DNA of 64,000 nt from Pontibacillus salipaludis (lineage in GTDB: Bacteria > Bacillota > Bacilli > Bacillales > BH030062), in assembly GCF_014642405.1 (NCBI RefSeq), contig NZ_BMIN01000015.1:1-64000 (forward strand), read 5' to 3'. Each line of letters starts with the position of its first letter. Positions within the stretch are counted from its first letter, which is position 1. A program made the translations under genes and the position numbers. This document shows positions 36,099 through 45,195 of this stretch, one piece after another. The notes below the pieces were generated by a model. That model saw only the letters and a program-made list of their open reading frames with translations. It was not told where the DNA came from and made no database searches.

Positions 36099-36632
36099 GT
36101 GGATCAACTAAACTATGTATATATTATGTTGTCTGATACAGGTACCGTCTTCACTTCGCTTATAAAAAAGTATACGAAAGCCCCCTACAATCATGCTTCT
36201 CTTTCTTTTGATCCGCACTTAAAGGATATGTACAGTTTCGGTCGTAAGTCCCCAAACAATCCCCTTAACGGCGGCTTTGTGAAAGAGGATATTAAGAACG
36301 GAACATTCAGCAAGTACCGTAACACCATGTGTGTGATTTATCGTCTACATGTGACTGAACGTGAAAAAGAGAAAATGAGGAGAATTCTTGAGGTTTTTCA
36401 AAGGAATAATCATAAATTCTTGTATAATATCCTCGGCCTTATCGGGGTATCTATGAAAGAACCTGTAGAATTCAGCAACTCTTACTTTTGTTCTCAGTTC
36501 GTAGCAGAAGTACTGAACCGCTCTGGTATTAAGCTGTGGGATAAGCTCCCTGCTCTTGTTACACCTGATGACTTCAGAGAGAACGATCAACTAGAACTCG
36601 TTTATGAAGGGCGATTGATTGATTACATATAA
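36099..36632 (+). CDS. Permuted NlpC/P60-type (YiiX/C92-like) papain-fold hydrolase
   Basis: A 177-residue protein without signal peptide. The catalytic histidine is in YNHASLSFD near residue 31 and the catalytic cysteine in SYFCSQFVAEVL near residue 131. This His-before-Cys order is the permuted papain fold of YiiX/YaeF-like proteins, which may cut amide or lipid-ester bonds. The GTG start at 36099 follows AGAAAGGGG; longer upstream frame is not supported. Divergent from the CdsA-like gene, hinting at a lipid link, which is inference only. Confidence 0.75.
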   Translation: MDQLNYVYIMLSDTGTVFTSLIKKYTKAPYNHASLSFDPHLKDMYSFGRKSPNNPLNGGFVKEDIKNGTFSKYRNTMCVIYRLHVTEREKEKMRRILEVFQRNNHKFLYNILGLIGVSMKEPVEFSNSYFCSQFVAEVLNRSGIKLWDKLPALVTPDDFRENDQLELVYEGRLIDYI

Positions 36633-36658
36633 CATTCATTACGGACTTCTATAAAATA

Positions 36659-37227
36659 GGCTCTGTTAAAGTTTAATGTTATTATTCTTTATAATAAGCT
36701 AGTTCAAGAATAGGGCAGGATTGTTGAAGACTCGAAGTTGAGACACTTTATTGTGAGTGGGGACGTTACGTTTATTGAGTGGTAGGGGGGCTTGGGAACG
36801 ACTCGCTTTCCGCGGGCGAGCTGTCAAGCCTCCTCGGGAAACCCACCCTGCGGGGTCTCGTCGACCTCTTTCTCCCGCAGGAGTCTCCCCGTTCCCCAGC
36901 CCCCCCTATCAGAAGTCGTATAACGTCCCCTTAGCCAGAGCATGGCGGGACTTCAACAATATGCCTTCTCATATGTGGCATGCTTCCGTTCCCTCATATA
37001 TGGCAGAGGTGGTTCGGGAAATTGCGAGACTCCTGCGGCAGTAAGAGCCTAGGGGAGACCCCACAGAGAGCGTAGCGAACGAGGAGGCTTCCCAGCTCGC
37101 CGCGGAAAGCGAGTGATTTCCCGAACCACCTCATTCTCAATTTGGGAAAACGGAGGCAATCTCTCAACTTCGAGTCGTATAAGGGGGCTTATATGTAGCA
37201 AAATCAACACTAAACATTAACAGAGCC
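36659..37227. repeat. Composite inverted-repeat element, copy 2 (MITE-like, with terminal repeats)
   Basis: This 569-bp noncoding element is bounded by imperfect terminal inverted repeats: left GGCTCTGTTAAAGTTTAATG and right ending CATTAACAGAGCC. Flanking ATAAAATA (36651-36658) and ATAAAATT (37228-37235) look like an 8-bp target duplication with one change. Inside are two opposed units. Unit 2A (36785-36905) has a 16-bp outer stem with one mismatch. Unit 2B (37006-37132) has a perfect 17-bp outer stem, GAGGTGGTTCGGGAAAT. A second nested inverted pair, GAAGACTCGAAGTTGAGA-like, lies outside the units. It sits between the convergent NlpC/P60-like and paaX genes. No transposase ORF is present. 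Confidence 0.9.
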
Positions 37228-37237
37228 ATAAAATTAA

Positions 37238-37267
37238 AAGACACACCTTGAAACAAAGGTGCGTCTT
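37238..37267 (-). terminator. Terminator of paaX
   Basis: AAGACACACCTT (37238-37249) pairs with AAGGTGCGTCTT (37256-37267) with one G-T pair, followed on the minus strand by TTAATTTT. Confidence 0.88.
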
Positions 37268-37276
37268 ACAGGTCTA

Positions 37277-38158
37277 TTACTCTTTATCAAGCATTAGTGG
37301 ATGGGATAGAACGTCGTACCCTTTATCTTTTAAGGTCATTTCATTTCCATCGCTAAAGACTTGTTCGAAGAAACGGTTTGCGGGTTCTGCAAGTTCCTTG
37401 TAGTAGTCACTAAAAAGGGAACCTGCGTAACTTCCATACCATTTCTCAGGTAAGAGCTCTTCTGGTAAGCCTGGGTCAATGAATAAGAATTTCCTGTATT
37501 CGTGTACAAGTTTAGTTCGTTCTACAAAGCATTCTGCATCACTCATGGCTCCACTTTTTATCTTGTTCTTATCAATGATGAATTTCTGACTGTAATGGGC
37601 AATAAATTCATTGTACTTCTCATTAATCTCACCAATATCCCAACTATTCTCTACAAGCCTCTGATTCTCATGAGGGCCATCGTAAGAAGCTATGAAAAAG
37701 TCAACATATTCTTCAATCTCATACTTCTCTATTAGGGAATAGACTTTTTCCTCTAGCTGGTTTGGTGATATCCACAGGCTGTTGGTCATCGTACCAAATC
37801 CGCTCCATACTAGTTCTTTCCGAAGTTCATCACGTAAGTTACGCTTTTCTTCTGGAATCGTGTAAAAAAGCATGCGCCATTTTCCATCCCACGTTTCAGG
37901 ATTCAATTTAAAAATACGATTCCCCGCTTCTTCCATACGCTTTAAGCCTATGTCAGTTAGTGAATAGTAGCTTTTATTCCCTTGCTTCTCCGCCTTAAGC
38001 CACCCTTGCTTGCTCATACGAGAAATCGCTGCACGCACAGCCTGCTCATTATGACCAAACTCTTTCAGCAACCGAATCAAGCTCCCAATCCAGATTTTAT
38101 TGCCGTAATGCCGTATATAATCCCCATAAAGGGTAAAAATCATTGATCTAGTATTCAT
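37277..38158 (-). CDS. paaX: PaaX-type transcriptional regulator of phenylacetate catabolism
   Basis: A 293-residue repressor. An N-terminal winged helix (about 1-90, with NEQAVRAAISRMSKQGWL) reads DNA; the central and C-terminal domains match PaaX (DGKWRMLFYTIPE, then LWISPNQLEEKVYSL). PaaX proteins release DNA when bound to phenylacetyl-CoA. The ATG at 38158 has AAAGG at suitable distance; an earlier ATG at 38167 is too close. It lies at the far end of the paa gene block, with all genes reading the same way. Its likely sites are the palindromes upstream of paaA. Confidence 0.9.
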   Translation of the reverse strand: MNTRSMIFTLYGDYIRHYGNKIWIGSLIRLLKEFGHNEQAVRAAISRMSKQGWLKAEKQGNKSYYSLTDIGLKRMEEAGNRIFKLNPETWDGKWRMLFYTIPEEKRNLRDELRKELVWSGFGTMTNSLWISPNQLEEKVYSLIEKYEIEEYVDFFIASYDGPHENQRLVENSWDIGEINEKYNEFIAHYSQKFIIDKNKIKSGAMSDAECFVERTKLVHEYRKFLFIDPGLPEELLPEKWYGSYAGSLFSDYYKELAEPANRFFEQVFSDGNEMTLKDKGYDVLSHPLMLDKE

Positions 38159-38273
38159 CCCCAACATCCTTTGTCTCTTTTTTCATCGTATTCAGAAAAC
38201 TATTACGATTATATCATGAATATGGAAAAAGGCACATGAGTTGAGGACGATCGACTCTTAAGATCTTTCACAC

Positions 38274-39050
38274 TTAGTTACCTGTAAACTGAGGAGCACG
38301 TTTTTCTCCGAAAGCTTCTAAAGCTTCCACACGGTCTCTAGTCGGAATGGTAATCTCATAGGCCTTTGATTCGATCGCTAGCCCTGTACCTAGATCAATC
38401 TCAGTTCCTTTACTTATAGCATGTTTGGCTTGTTGTACAGCTACTGGTCCGTTGGCAAGCATGGACGATGCTAATTCCTTACATCGGTCTAACAAATTTC
38501 CACGCTCTACTACTTCCATAAGCAGTCCATACTTATACGCTTCCTCTGATGTGATCTTCTTAGCTGTTAAGATTAATTCTTTCGCTCTCATATCTCCAAT
38601 CAAACGCGGAAGACGCTGCGTACCCCCGGCCCCTGGGATAATGCCCCAACTCGTTTCAGTAAGACCCATTTTCGTATCCGCAACAGCATAACGGAAGTCG
38701 CAAGCGAGCATAAGCTCAAAACCTCCGCCAAATGCATATCCATTCACAGCAGCAATAGTCGGTTGAGGTAGCTCAGCTACAGCTTGAAATACATCGCCTA
38801 TCTTTTTTACATTCCTCCGCACTTCTGCATCTGTTAACGTCTTCCTCTCTTTCAAATCAGCTCCAGCACTGAACGCTTTCTCACCTGCTCCTGTAAAGAT
38901 CACACAGCGCACATTAGGGTGTACATGTAATCGTTCAATGACATCCCCAAGTTCTTGCAACATGGCGAAGTTAAAACAATTTAAAGCTTCCGGTCTTGAT
39001 AACGTTACATAAGCAATGTGATCTTTTATCTCCCAATGAATTCCTTCCAT
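38274..39050 (-). CDS. Enoyl-CoA hydratase/isomerase family protein
   Basis: A 258-residue crotonase-fold enzyme. The oxyanion hole is formed in AGADLKERKT and the catalytic glutamate is in LTETSWGIIPGAGGTQRLPR. The wording of that segment is close to methylglutaconyl-CoA or YngF-like hydratases. The ribosome binding site is AAGGAGG. It is the last gene of the paa catabolic block, 12 bp after the thiolase. In this setting it probably hydrates an unsaturated dicarboxyl-CoA intermediate. The cluster encodes three crotonase homologues, so exact assignment is uncertain. Confidence 0.87.
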   Translation of the reverse strand: MEGIHWEIKDHIAYVTLSRPEALNCFNFAMLQELGDVIERLHVHPNVRCVIFTGAGEKAFSAGADLKERKTLTDAEVRRNVKKIGDVFQAVAELPQPTIAAVNGYAFGGGFELMLACDFRYAVADTKMGLTETSWGIIPGAGGTQRLPRLIGDMRAKELILTAKKITSEEAYKYGLLMEVVERGNLLDRCKELASSMLANGPVAVQQAKHAISKGTEIDLGTGLAIESKAYEITIPTRDRVEALEAFGEKRAPQFTGN

Positions 39051-39062
39051 TGTAAGTCCTCC

Positions 39063-40262
39063 TTAAATGTTCTCAACAATCGTAGCAATTCCTTGACCTA
39101 CCCCAACACACATAGTAGCAAGCCCAAGTTCTACATCTTGCTTTTTCATCTCATGGATAAGCGTTGTTAAGATCCTCGCACCACTTGCCCCAAGAGGATG
39201 ACCGAATGCGATTGCTCCACCGTTTACATTTACTCGTTCAGGTGATAACTCGAGCTGCTTCATGCATTCAAGCGATTGGGAAGCAAACGCTTCATTTACT
39301 TCCACTAATCCAAAATCAGATGAAGTAACTCCAGCACGAGCCATAGCTTTTCTAGTTGCAAAGATTGGGCCAAGCCCCATAATTCTCGGTTCTAGTCCTG
39401 CTGTTGCTGACACGCGGTATTTAACGAGAGGGGTAAGTCCTAATGAATTGGCTTTTTCAGCGCTCATCATTAATAAGGCGGATGCTCCGTCATTGATTCC
39501 TGAAGCATTACCTGCAGTAATCGTACCGTTTGAGAAAAGCGGCTTAAGGGTGTTTAACTTCTCAAGTGTTGTCGTTGGACGAGGATGCTCATCTGTTTCG
39601 ATAACAATTTCGTTCCCTTTTCGATCGAAGTACGTCACAGGAACGATTTCTTCGCTAAACCTTCCTGAATCCATAGCAATTTTCGCTTTTTGTTGACTAT
39701 GGAAAGCAAACTCATCCTGAGCCTCACGTGTTATACCAAATTCTTTAGCAACGTTTTCAGCGGTCTCTGGCATGCTGTCTGTCCCGTATGCTTCAGCCAA
39801 GCGGTCATTAACAAAACGCCAACCTATTGTTGTATCAAACATTTCACGATTCCCACGGGAGTATGACGTTTCAGGTTTACCCATCACATAAGGGGCTCGA
39901 GTCATACTTTCAGTTCCACCAGCTATAAAAATGTCTCCTTCACCGACCATAATTGCCCTTGCAGCATAATTCACAGCATCAAGACCAGACCCACACAAAC
40001 GATTTAGAGTTGTGCCTCCTACTTCTACAGGCATTCCAGCTAATAAAGCAGACATTCTTGCTACATTCCGATTCTCCTCTCCCGCCCCATTTGCATTACC
40101 AAATACGACCTCCTCCACTTCGAGAGCGTTAAGATCAGGATTTCGTTCAAGAAGAGCTTTTATGACTAAGGCTCCAAGGTCATCAGGACGAATATCCTTC
40201 AAAGCTCCTTTATACCGTCCAATCGGAGTACGAACGGCATCTACAATGACAACTTCTTTCAT
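39063..40262 (-). CDS. paaJ: Thiolase (acetyl-CoA acyltransferase, PaaJ-type)
   Basis: A 399-residue thiolase that splits 3-oxoacyl-CoA with CoA. The nucleophilic cysteine is in [10 protein letters not shown] near residue 90, the acid/base histidine in [14 protein letters not shown] and the second cysteine in MCVGVGQG near the end. In phenylacetate breakdown it releases acetyl-CoA from 3-oxoadipyl-CoA and the 3-oxo-dehydrosuberyl-CoA. Its ATG overlaps the paaH stop codon (ATGA), so translation is coupled. Confidence 0.9.
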   Translation of the reverse strand: MKEVVIVDAVRTPIGRYKGALKDIRPDDLGALVIKALLERNPDLNALEVEEVVFGNANGAGEENRNVARMSALLAGMPVEVGGTTLNRLCGSGLDAVNYAARAIMVGEGDIFIAGGTESMTRAPYVMGKPETSYSRGNREMFDTTIGWRFVNDRLAEAYGTDSMPETAENVAKEFGITREAQDEFAFHSQQKAKIAMDSGRFSEEIVPVTYFDRKGNEIVIETDEHPRPTTTLEKLNTLKPLFSNGTITAGNASGINDGASALLMMSAEKANSLGLTPLVKYRVSATAGLEPRIMGLGPIFATRKAMARAGVTSSDFGLVEVNEAFASQSLECMKQLELSPERVNVNGGAIAFGHPLGASGARILTTLIHEMKKQDVELGLATMCVGVGQGIATIVENI

Positions 40263-41125
40263 ACAAGCTCACCATCCTTTGAGTAGTCATACACTCCGCG
40301 TCCAGTTTTTCGACCGAGACGTCCAGCACTGACATATTGTTCAAGGAGAGGAGCCGGGCGATATTTCTCACCTAATTTCTCATGTAAATACTTTAGGTTA
40401 TTCAAGCGAGCATCAAGACCCACTAAGTCTCCAAGTTCAAAAGGACCCATAGGATAATTTAGCCCCAGTTTAATGGCTTTGTCGATTTCCTCAGGGCTCC
40501 CAACCCCTTCTTGCAACATATAAAATGCTTCGTTTCCAACGAGCGCGCTTATCCGACTTGTTACGAACCCAGGGAACTCGTTGACTACAACCGTCTCTTT
40601 CCCCATCTGATGAGCAACATTTTGAATCACTTCTGCTGTTTCATCAGAGGTTTCTAATCCTCTCACGATTTCAACAAGAGGCATTTTATGAACAGGATTA
40701 AAGAAATGCATTGCAATAACTTGTGATGGCCTCTTTGTAAATGAGGCAATTTCAGTCGGACTCATCGTGCTTGTATTCGTAGCGAAATAACAACTTTTAG
40801 GAGAATACGCTTCTGCCATTTCAAAAACACTCTTTTTAATATCTGCTTTCTCAGGCACAGCTTCGATTAAAAGGTCCGCCCCCGAAGCTGCTTCTTTTAG
40901 AGATGTAGAAAAATGAAGATGCGCTTGAGCTTCGTTACATGCTTCTACCGACAATTTACCTCGCTTTACCCCTTTATCAAATATGGAATCTAACTCGGAC
41001 TTTGCAGCTGTTAATTGTTCCTCTTGTATATCAACGAGTGTTGTTTCAAAACCTCCACAAGCGCTCACATACGCAATTCCACGCCCCATTACACCTGATC
41101 CGACAACGACTATTGATTTAACCAT
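40259..41125 (-). CDS. paaH: 3-hydroxyacyl-CoA dehydrogenase
   Basis: A 288-residue NAD enzyme oxidising 3-hydroxyadipyl-CoA to 3-oxoadipyl-CoA in the pathway. The Rossmann motif [13 protein letters not shown] is at residues 5-17. The active-site signature [13 protein letters not shown] is near residue 140, and the C-terminal domain carries [14 protein letters not shown]. The ribosome binding site is GAGGAGG. It starts 94 bp after the aldehyde dehydrogenase gene, and a terminator lies in that gap, so it may also have its own promoter or be reached by readthrough. Confidence 0.92.
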   Translation of the reverse strand: MVKSIVVVGSGVMGRGIAYVSACGGFETTLVDIQEEQLTAAKSELDSIFDKGVKRGKLSVEACNEAQAHLHFSTSLKEAASGADLLIEAVPEKADIKKSVFEMAEAYSPKSCYFATNTSTMSPTEIASFTKRPSQVIAMHFFNPVHKMPLVEIVRGLETSDETAEVIQNVAHQMGKETVVVNEFPGFVTSRISALVGNEAFYMLQEGVGSPEEIDKAIKLGLNYPMGPFELGDLVGLDARLNNLKYLHEKLGEKYRPAPLLEQYVSAGRLGRKTGRGVYDYSKDGELV

Positions 41126-41174
41126 TATGTAAACCTCCTCTTATTGGTTTGTACTTACATTTTTGATGAAAAGA

Positions 41175-41214
41175 AAAGAATGCGAGGCGCTTGTTTTTAG
41201 CGCTCGCATTCTTT
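41175..41214 (-). terminator. Intrinsic terminator inside the paa gene block
   Basis: AAAGAATGCGAG-GCGC (41175-41190) pairs with GCGCTCGCATTCTTT (41200-41214) with one bulge, followed by TCTTTTC on the minus strand. It lies between the aldehyde dehydrogenase gene and paaH and should reduce expression of the last three genes. Confidence 0.82.
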
Positions 41215-41218
41215 AGCC

Positions 41219-42739
41219 TTATTCTACACCGAGTGGATTTAAAGGACGGTTGCCGTAGTAGGAAAGAATGCTCTTCGTTTCCGTATAAAGATCAAGCGTC
41301 TCGGTGCTCAATTCTCGGCCAAATCCTGACTGCTTATAGCCGCCAAACGGGGTTCCTGGGAAGGCTGAGAATGGGCAATTCACCATTACAATACCAGCTT
41401 TAATGCCATTCGCAACGCGTGTTGCTTTGCCATGATCCTTTGTCCAGATGGCAGAACCTAATCCATATTCGCTGTCATTTGCTAATTTAAGAACTTCTTT
41501 TTCATCGCTAAATTTCATTACGACAACAACAGGTCCGAAGATTTCTTCTTGAACCACTTTCATATCGTGGGTAACATCAGCAATTACGGTTGGCTCATAC
41601 CAGTGGCCATTTTCAAATCCGTCTACTTTCGCTTCCTGACCACCAGCTAGGATCGTCGCTCCATCTTCTTTAGCTGACTGAACATATCCATCGATTATTT
41701 CCACCTGTTCACGGTTAATGATCGAACCAATATGCGTCCCTTTATCCATCGGATCACCTAGTGCAAGGCGCTTTGTTTTAGCGACGAATTTTTCCATAAA
41801 CTCGTCGTATACATCTTCATGTACGTACATACGAGAACGGGCTTCACATGATTGACCTGTGTTATAGAAAATTCCAAATAAAGATCCGTCAACAGCAGCA
41901 TCTAGGTCTGCATCGTTAAAGACAATGTTAGGTGACTTCCCACCAAGTTCTAGTGTGACACGTTTTAGCGTTTCAGACGCTTTACCCATAATGTTCTTTC
42001 CGATTGGTGTTGAACCTGTGAAAGCGACTTTATCGACACCTTTATGTTCAACAAGATAATTTCCTATCTCCGATCCGGAACCAGGAACGACGTTAACAAC
42101 GCCTTCTGGTACTCCTGCTTCTGTACAGATCTCAGCCATCACCAGTGCTGTTAGAGGGGTAAGAGAGGCAGGTTTCACAATAACACTACATCCTGCTGCA
42201 ATAGCTGGAGCGATTTTCCACGCAGCCATCATCATTGGATAGTTCCACGGAATAATCTGAGCACAGACACCTACCGGCTCTTTCTCTGTGTAATTATGGA
42301 ATTGACCTGGTACAGGATTCACTTCTCCTTTATGACCTACAATCGCACCTGCATAAAATTCAAAGTCTTCGATAGCTTGCATAACCTGACCTTGAGCAGC
42401 GGCAAGAGTTTTCCCACTGTTTAAAACTTCAAGCTCAACAAGTTCGTTAAATCGTGAACGCATGATGCCTGCAATTTTGTTCAAAGTGCGAGAACGCTTA
42501 CCAACCGGGAACTTCTTCCACTTTCCATAATCAAAAGCATTTCGAGCTGCTTCAACTGCGCGCTCCGCATCTTCTGGTGTGGCTTTTGCTACTGTTGCAA
42601 GTGGTTCGCCTGTAGCTGGGTTGTATGTAGTAAATGTTTCCCCTGAAGTTGCTTCAACCCGCGCTCCGTTAATAATCATTGAGTAGTGATCACGCTTCAT
42701 TGCCATTTGTTCCATTTTCGTTTCTTGTGCAGTTGCCAT
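41219..42739 (-). CDS. Aldehyde dehydrogenase in the paa cluster
   Basis: A 506-residue NAD(P)-dependent aldehyde dehydrogenase. The catalytic cysteine is in NTGQSCEARSRMY and the general base glutamate in TLELGGKSPN; the substrate cleft ends PFSAFPGTPFGGYKQSG. It may oxidise phenylacetaldehyde feeding the pathway, or the ring-opened semialdehyde. In enteric PaaZ the dehydrogenase is fused to a MaoC hydratase; that second domain is missing here. The ATG at 42739 is favoured by spacing to AAGGAG. It is between paaG and the internal terminator. Confidence 0.88.
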   Translation of the reverse strand: MATAQETKMEQMAMKRDHYSMIINGARVEATSGETFTTYNPATGEPLATVAKATPEDAERAVEAARNAFDYGKWKKFPVGKRSRTLNKIAGIMRSRFNELVELEVLNSGKTLAAAQGQVMQAIEDFEFYAGAIVGHKGEVNPVPGQFHNYTEKEPVGVCAQIIPWNYPMMMAAWKIAPAIAAGCSVIVKPASLTPLTALVMAEICTEAGVPEGVVNVVPGSGSEIGNYLVEHKGVDKVAFTGSTPIGKNIMGKASETLKRVTLELGGKSPNIVFNDADLDAAVDGSLFGIFYNTGQSCEARSRMYVHEDVYDEFMEKFVAKTKRLALGDPMDKGTHIGSIINREQVEIIDGYVQSAKEDGATILAGGQEAKVDGFENGHWYEPTVIADVTHDMKVVQEEIFGPVVVVMKFSDEKEVLKLANDSEYGLGSAIWTKDHGKATRVANGIKAGIVMVNCPFSAFPGTPFGGYKQSGFGRELSTETLDLYTETKSILSYYGNRPLNPLGVE

Positions 42740-42757
42740 TCCATCCACTCCTTCTTA

Positions 42758-43531
42758 TTATTGTCCTTGAAATTCAGGCTTTCTCTTATTCAAAAATGCT
42801 TGAACACCTTCCTGATGGTCTTTTGTTAATCCAGCAATTCGTTGTCCATAAGCTTCTTTCTCAAGATAGTCATGGAGATCCATCTGCCAGCCGGCTTTCA
42901 TATTCCGTTTGATAAGACCAATTGCTTTTGTAGGCATAGAGGCAAGTCGTTCAGCAAACGCCCTTACTTGTTGATCCCACTCTGCTGCAGGAATAACCTT
43001 AGTTACAAGGTTGAGCTCTTTAGCCTCGTCAGCTGAGATTTTTTCACCTAATATCGCAAGCTCTAGCGCTTTCGCATGACCTACAATTTTAGGCAGGTTG
43101 TATAGGTTCGCTGCATCAGGTATAAGCCCTACATGAATGAATGCTTCTAGAAAACTTGCTTTCTCAGAAGCCAAGCGGAAATCACATGCTATTGCTAGAC
43201 TGAATCCAGCTCCAGCGGCTACACCATTTACAGCCGCGATAATTGGCTTCTCACAACGATCAATCTCTTTGACCATTGGGCCGTAGCTGTTCCTGAGGAC
43301 TTCACCATGGTCTATGGATTCATCCACCCCGCTTAGATCTTGCCCAGAACAGAAGGCACGACCGGCTCCCGTAATGACAATGGCTCGAACACCTTCGTCT
43401 GTTGAAGCCTCTTTCACCGCTTTACGAACATCATGATTCAGCTTATGAGTAAACGCATTTAGTTTATCTGGTCGATTCAAGGTGATTGTTGCTACGCCAT
43501 TTAACACTTCATACAAAATGGTATCGCTCAT
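42758..43531 (-). CDS. paaG: Ring epoxide isomerase-type crotonase
   Basis: A 257-residue crotonase-fold protein. PaaG converts 1,2-epoxyphenylacetyl-CoA into the seven-membered oxepin-CoA, and later shifts double bonds. The segment AFIHVGLIPDAAN has aspartate where hydratases have GAGG, as expected for the isomerase. The oxyanion motif is AFCSGQDLSGVDES. The ATG at 43531 follows GAGGTGG; the upstream open frame lacks a site. It lies 10 bp after paaF. Confidence 0.88.
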   Translation of the reverse strand: MSDTILYEVLNGVATITLNRPDKLNAFTHKLNHDVRKAVKEASTDEGVRAIVITGAGRAFCSGQDLSGVDESIDHGEVLRNSYGPMVKEIDRCEKPIIAAVNGVAAGAGFSLAIACDFRLASEKASFLEAFIHVGLIPDAANLYNLPKIVGHAKALELAILGEKISADEAKELNLVTKVIPAAEWDQQVRAFAERLASMPTKAIGLIKRNMKAGWQMDLHDYLEKEAYGQRIAGLTKDHQEGVQAFLNKRKPEFQGQ

Positions 43532-43541
43532 ATTGCCACCT

Positions 43542-44318
43542 CTACTTCCCTTTAAATTGTGGGCTTCGTTTTTCCATAAAAGCACTCATGCCCTCTTTTT
43601 GGTCTTCTGATGAGAATAACAAGTAGAAGTTTTTCCTTTCGAACTTCATCCCTTCATCAAGAGGGTAGTCTACAGCTTTATCGACTGCTTCTTTAATGAG
43701 CCTGACTGCTAATGGAGGCTGTTTGGCAACCTTTTTCGCATACTTCATCGTTTCTTCTAGGAGGAGTTCTGGTGCGATCAGACGATTGACAACTCCAAAA
43801 TGGAATGCTTCATGAGCAGACATCTTCTCTCCTGTTAGAAGCCATTCAAGAGCCTTTCGTTTCCCCATAATTTTCGTTAATTGCTGTGTCCCACCTGCAC
43901 CTGGCATAACGCCAAGGTTCACTTCCGGGAAACCAAATTGAGCCGTTTCAGTCGTAAATAAAAGATCACATGCAAGCGCTAATTCAAAACCGCCTCCAAG
44001 GGCAAACCCATTTACAGCACCTATAATCGGTTTCTTAATAGATAGAATACGATCCCAATCAGCAAACTGATCAAGTAGTTCAAGGTCTATAGGAGAATCC
44101 CCGGCCATTTCATGAATGTCAGCACCAGCTGCGAAAGCCCTTCCCTTTCCTGTAATAACCATCACACCGACCTCTGGATCTCGATCGAAAGCAGTCATTA
44201 GTTCCACCAATTCGGTTACCATTGGACGATTGATCGCGTTCAGAACTTCAGGGCGGTTTAATTCAATAAGTCCTACCCCATCCACCACCGTCGCTTCAAC
44301 GAATTGCAGATTATGCAT
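43542..44318 (-). CDS. paaF: Enoyl-CoA hydratase (PaaF-type)
   Basis: A 258-residue crotonase-fold hydratase acting on 2,3-dehydroadipyl-CoA in the pathway. Both hydratase glutamates fall in the FGFPEVNLGVMPGAGGTQQL region and the oxyanion loop is AFAAGADIHEMAG. The ATG at 44318 follows GAGGAAG and overlaps the stop of the EthD gene by 8 bp. Assignment as PaaF rather than the homologue at 38274 is based on adjacency to paaG and is not certain. Confidence 0.82.
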   Translation of the reverse strand: MHNLQFVEATVVDGVGLIELNRPEVLNAINRPMVTELVELMTAFDRDPEVGVMVITGKGRAFAAGADIHEMAGDSPIDLELLDQFADWDRILSIKKPIIGAVNGFALGGGFELALACDLLFTTETAQFGFPEVNLGVMPGAGGTQQLTKIMGKRKALEWLLTGEKMSAHEAFHFGVVNRLIAPELLLEETMKYAKKVAKQPPLAVRLIKEAVDKAVDYPLDEGMKFERKNFYLLFSSEDQKEGMSAFMEKRSPQFKGK

Positions 44319-44619
44319 CAACTTCCTCACCAATCATCATCGTGACAAGCTCTCCCGCAAATCCCATAACATCTTTACCAGAAGCTTTTGCTTCATCTGT
44401 CTTCATCGCTGTCTTTAAAGCCTCATGGCTATCGTAGTACATTTCACACATAAGATAATACTTACCTTCCCCACCCATTGGACTTCCGACGATTTTCGTC
44501 ACTTTCATATCACGAAGTCCAGGGATTTTGGCCGTAATCGGGCTATGTGTATTCCAGTAATGCTCATCGAACGCTTCCTTGTCTTCCGGGTGTTTGTACA
44601 ACGCGATCATTTTCACCAT
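44311..44619 (-). CDS. EthD-family small protein of the paa cluster
   Basis: A 102-residue dimeric alpha-beta barrel protein. The EthD pattern is seen in ALYKHPEDKEAFDEHYWNTH and in IPGLRDMKVTKIVGSP. EthD proteins occur beside oxygenase and degradation genes, but their job is unclear; some act as small accessory or mutase-like factors. The ATG at 44619 is chosen because AAAGGAG lies nine bases before; the ATG at 44628 touches it. It sits between paaD and paaF. Confidence 0.82.
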   Translation of the reverse strand: MVKMIALYKHPEDKEAFDEHYWNTHSPITAKIPGLRDMKVTKIVGSPMGGEGKYYLMCEMYYDSHEALKTAMKTDEAKASGKDVMGFAGELVTMMIGEEVDA

Positions 44620-44683
44620 TTGTTCCATCTCCTTTAAGTTTTAATAGATTGGTTTCAAAGAATACTAGAATCTCGAGTTAGCC

Positions 44684-45169
44684 TTACATCGTTGAGACTG
44701 GCTTCATCGCTTCAAATGGATTTTTACAGGATTTGCAGTACAATATGCTTCTACAAGCTGTTGGACCAAAGATATTATCCATAGTTGTATAAGTTGAGCC
44801 ACAATATGGACAATCTACATGCCATTCCCCTGTCGATTCCATTTTTGTAGGAGGAGGAGCAATACCGAAATCTTTCAAACGCTCTCTACCTTGAGCTGTA
44901 ATTCGATCAGATGTCCAAGGAGGGCTGTAAATGAACTTCACCTTTACCGATTGCACCCCTTCGATTGTGAGAAGCTCATTCTTGACGTTTTTCTCGATAA
45001 TCTCAAGGGCAGGACATCCCATAAAGGTTGGTAATAAAGCTACATACGCCTCGCCTTCTTCTACCTCCACGTGCTCCACCATTCCCAAATCGATTATACT
45101 GACAGAATCGATCTCTGGATCTTTCACATTTTCTAACGCCTCTTCTACGGAATTCAACACAAGTGTCAT
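44684..45169 (-). CDS. paaD: Phenylacetyl-CoA epoxidase accessory protein PaaD
   Basis: A 161-residue protein. An N-terminal MIP18/DUF59-type domain (about 1-95) has the DPEIDSVSIIDLGMVEHV start and LPTFMGCPALE. A C-terminal zinc-ribbon holds the CPYCG and CKSCKNPF cysteine pairs. PaaD helps assemble Fe-S or diiron sites of the epoxidase. The ribosome binding site is AGGAGGGGG. It is 26 bp downstream of paaC in the paaABCD order known from other bacteria. Confidence 0.93.
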   Translation of the reverse strand: MTLVLNSVEEALENVKDPEIDSVSIIDLGMVEHVEVEEGEAYVALLPTFMGCPALEIIEKNVKNELLTIEGVQSVKVKFIYSPPWTSDRITAQGRERLKDFGIAPPPTKMESTGEWHVDCPYCGSTYTTMDNIFGPTACRSILYCKSCKNPFEAMKPVSTM

Positions 45170-45195
45170 AGACTTCCCCCTCCTAATGATGCGTT

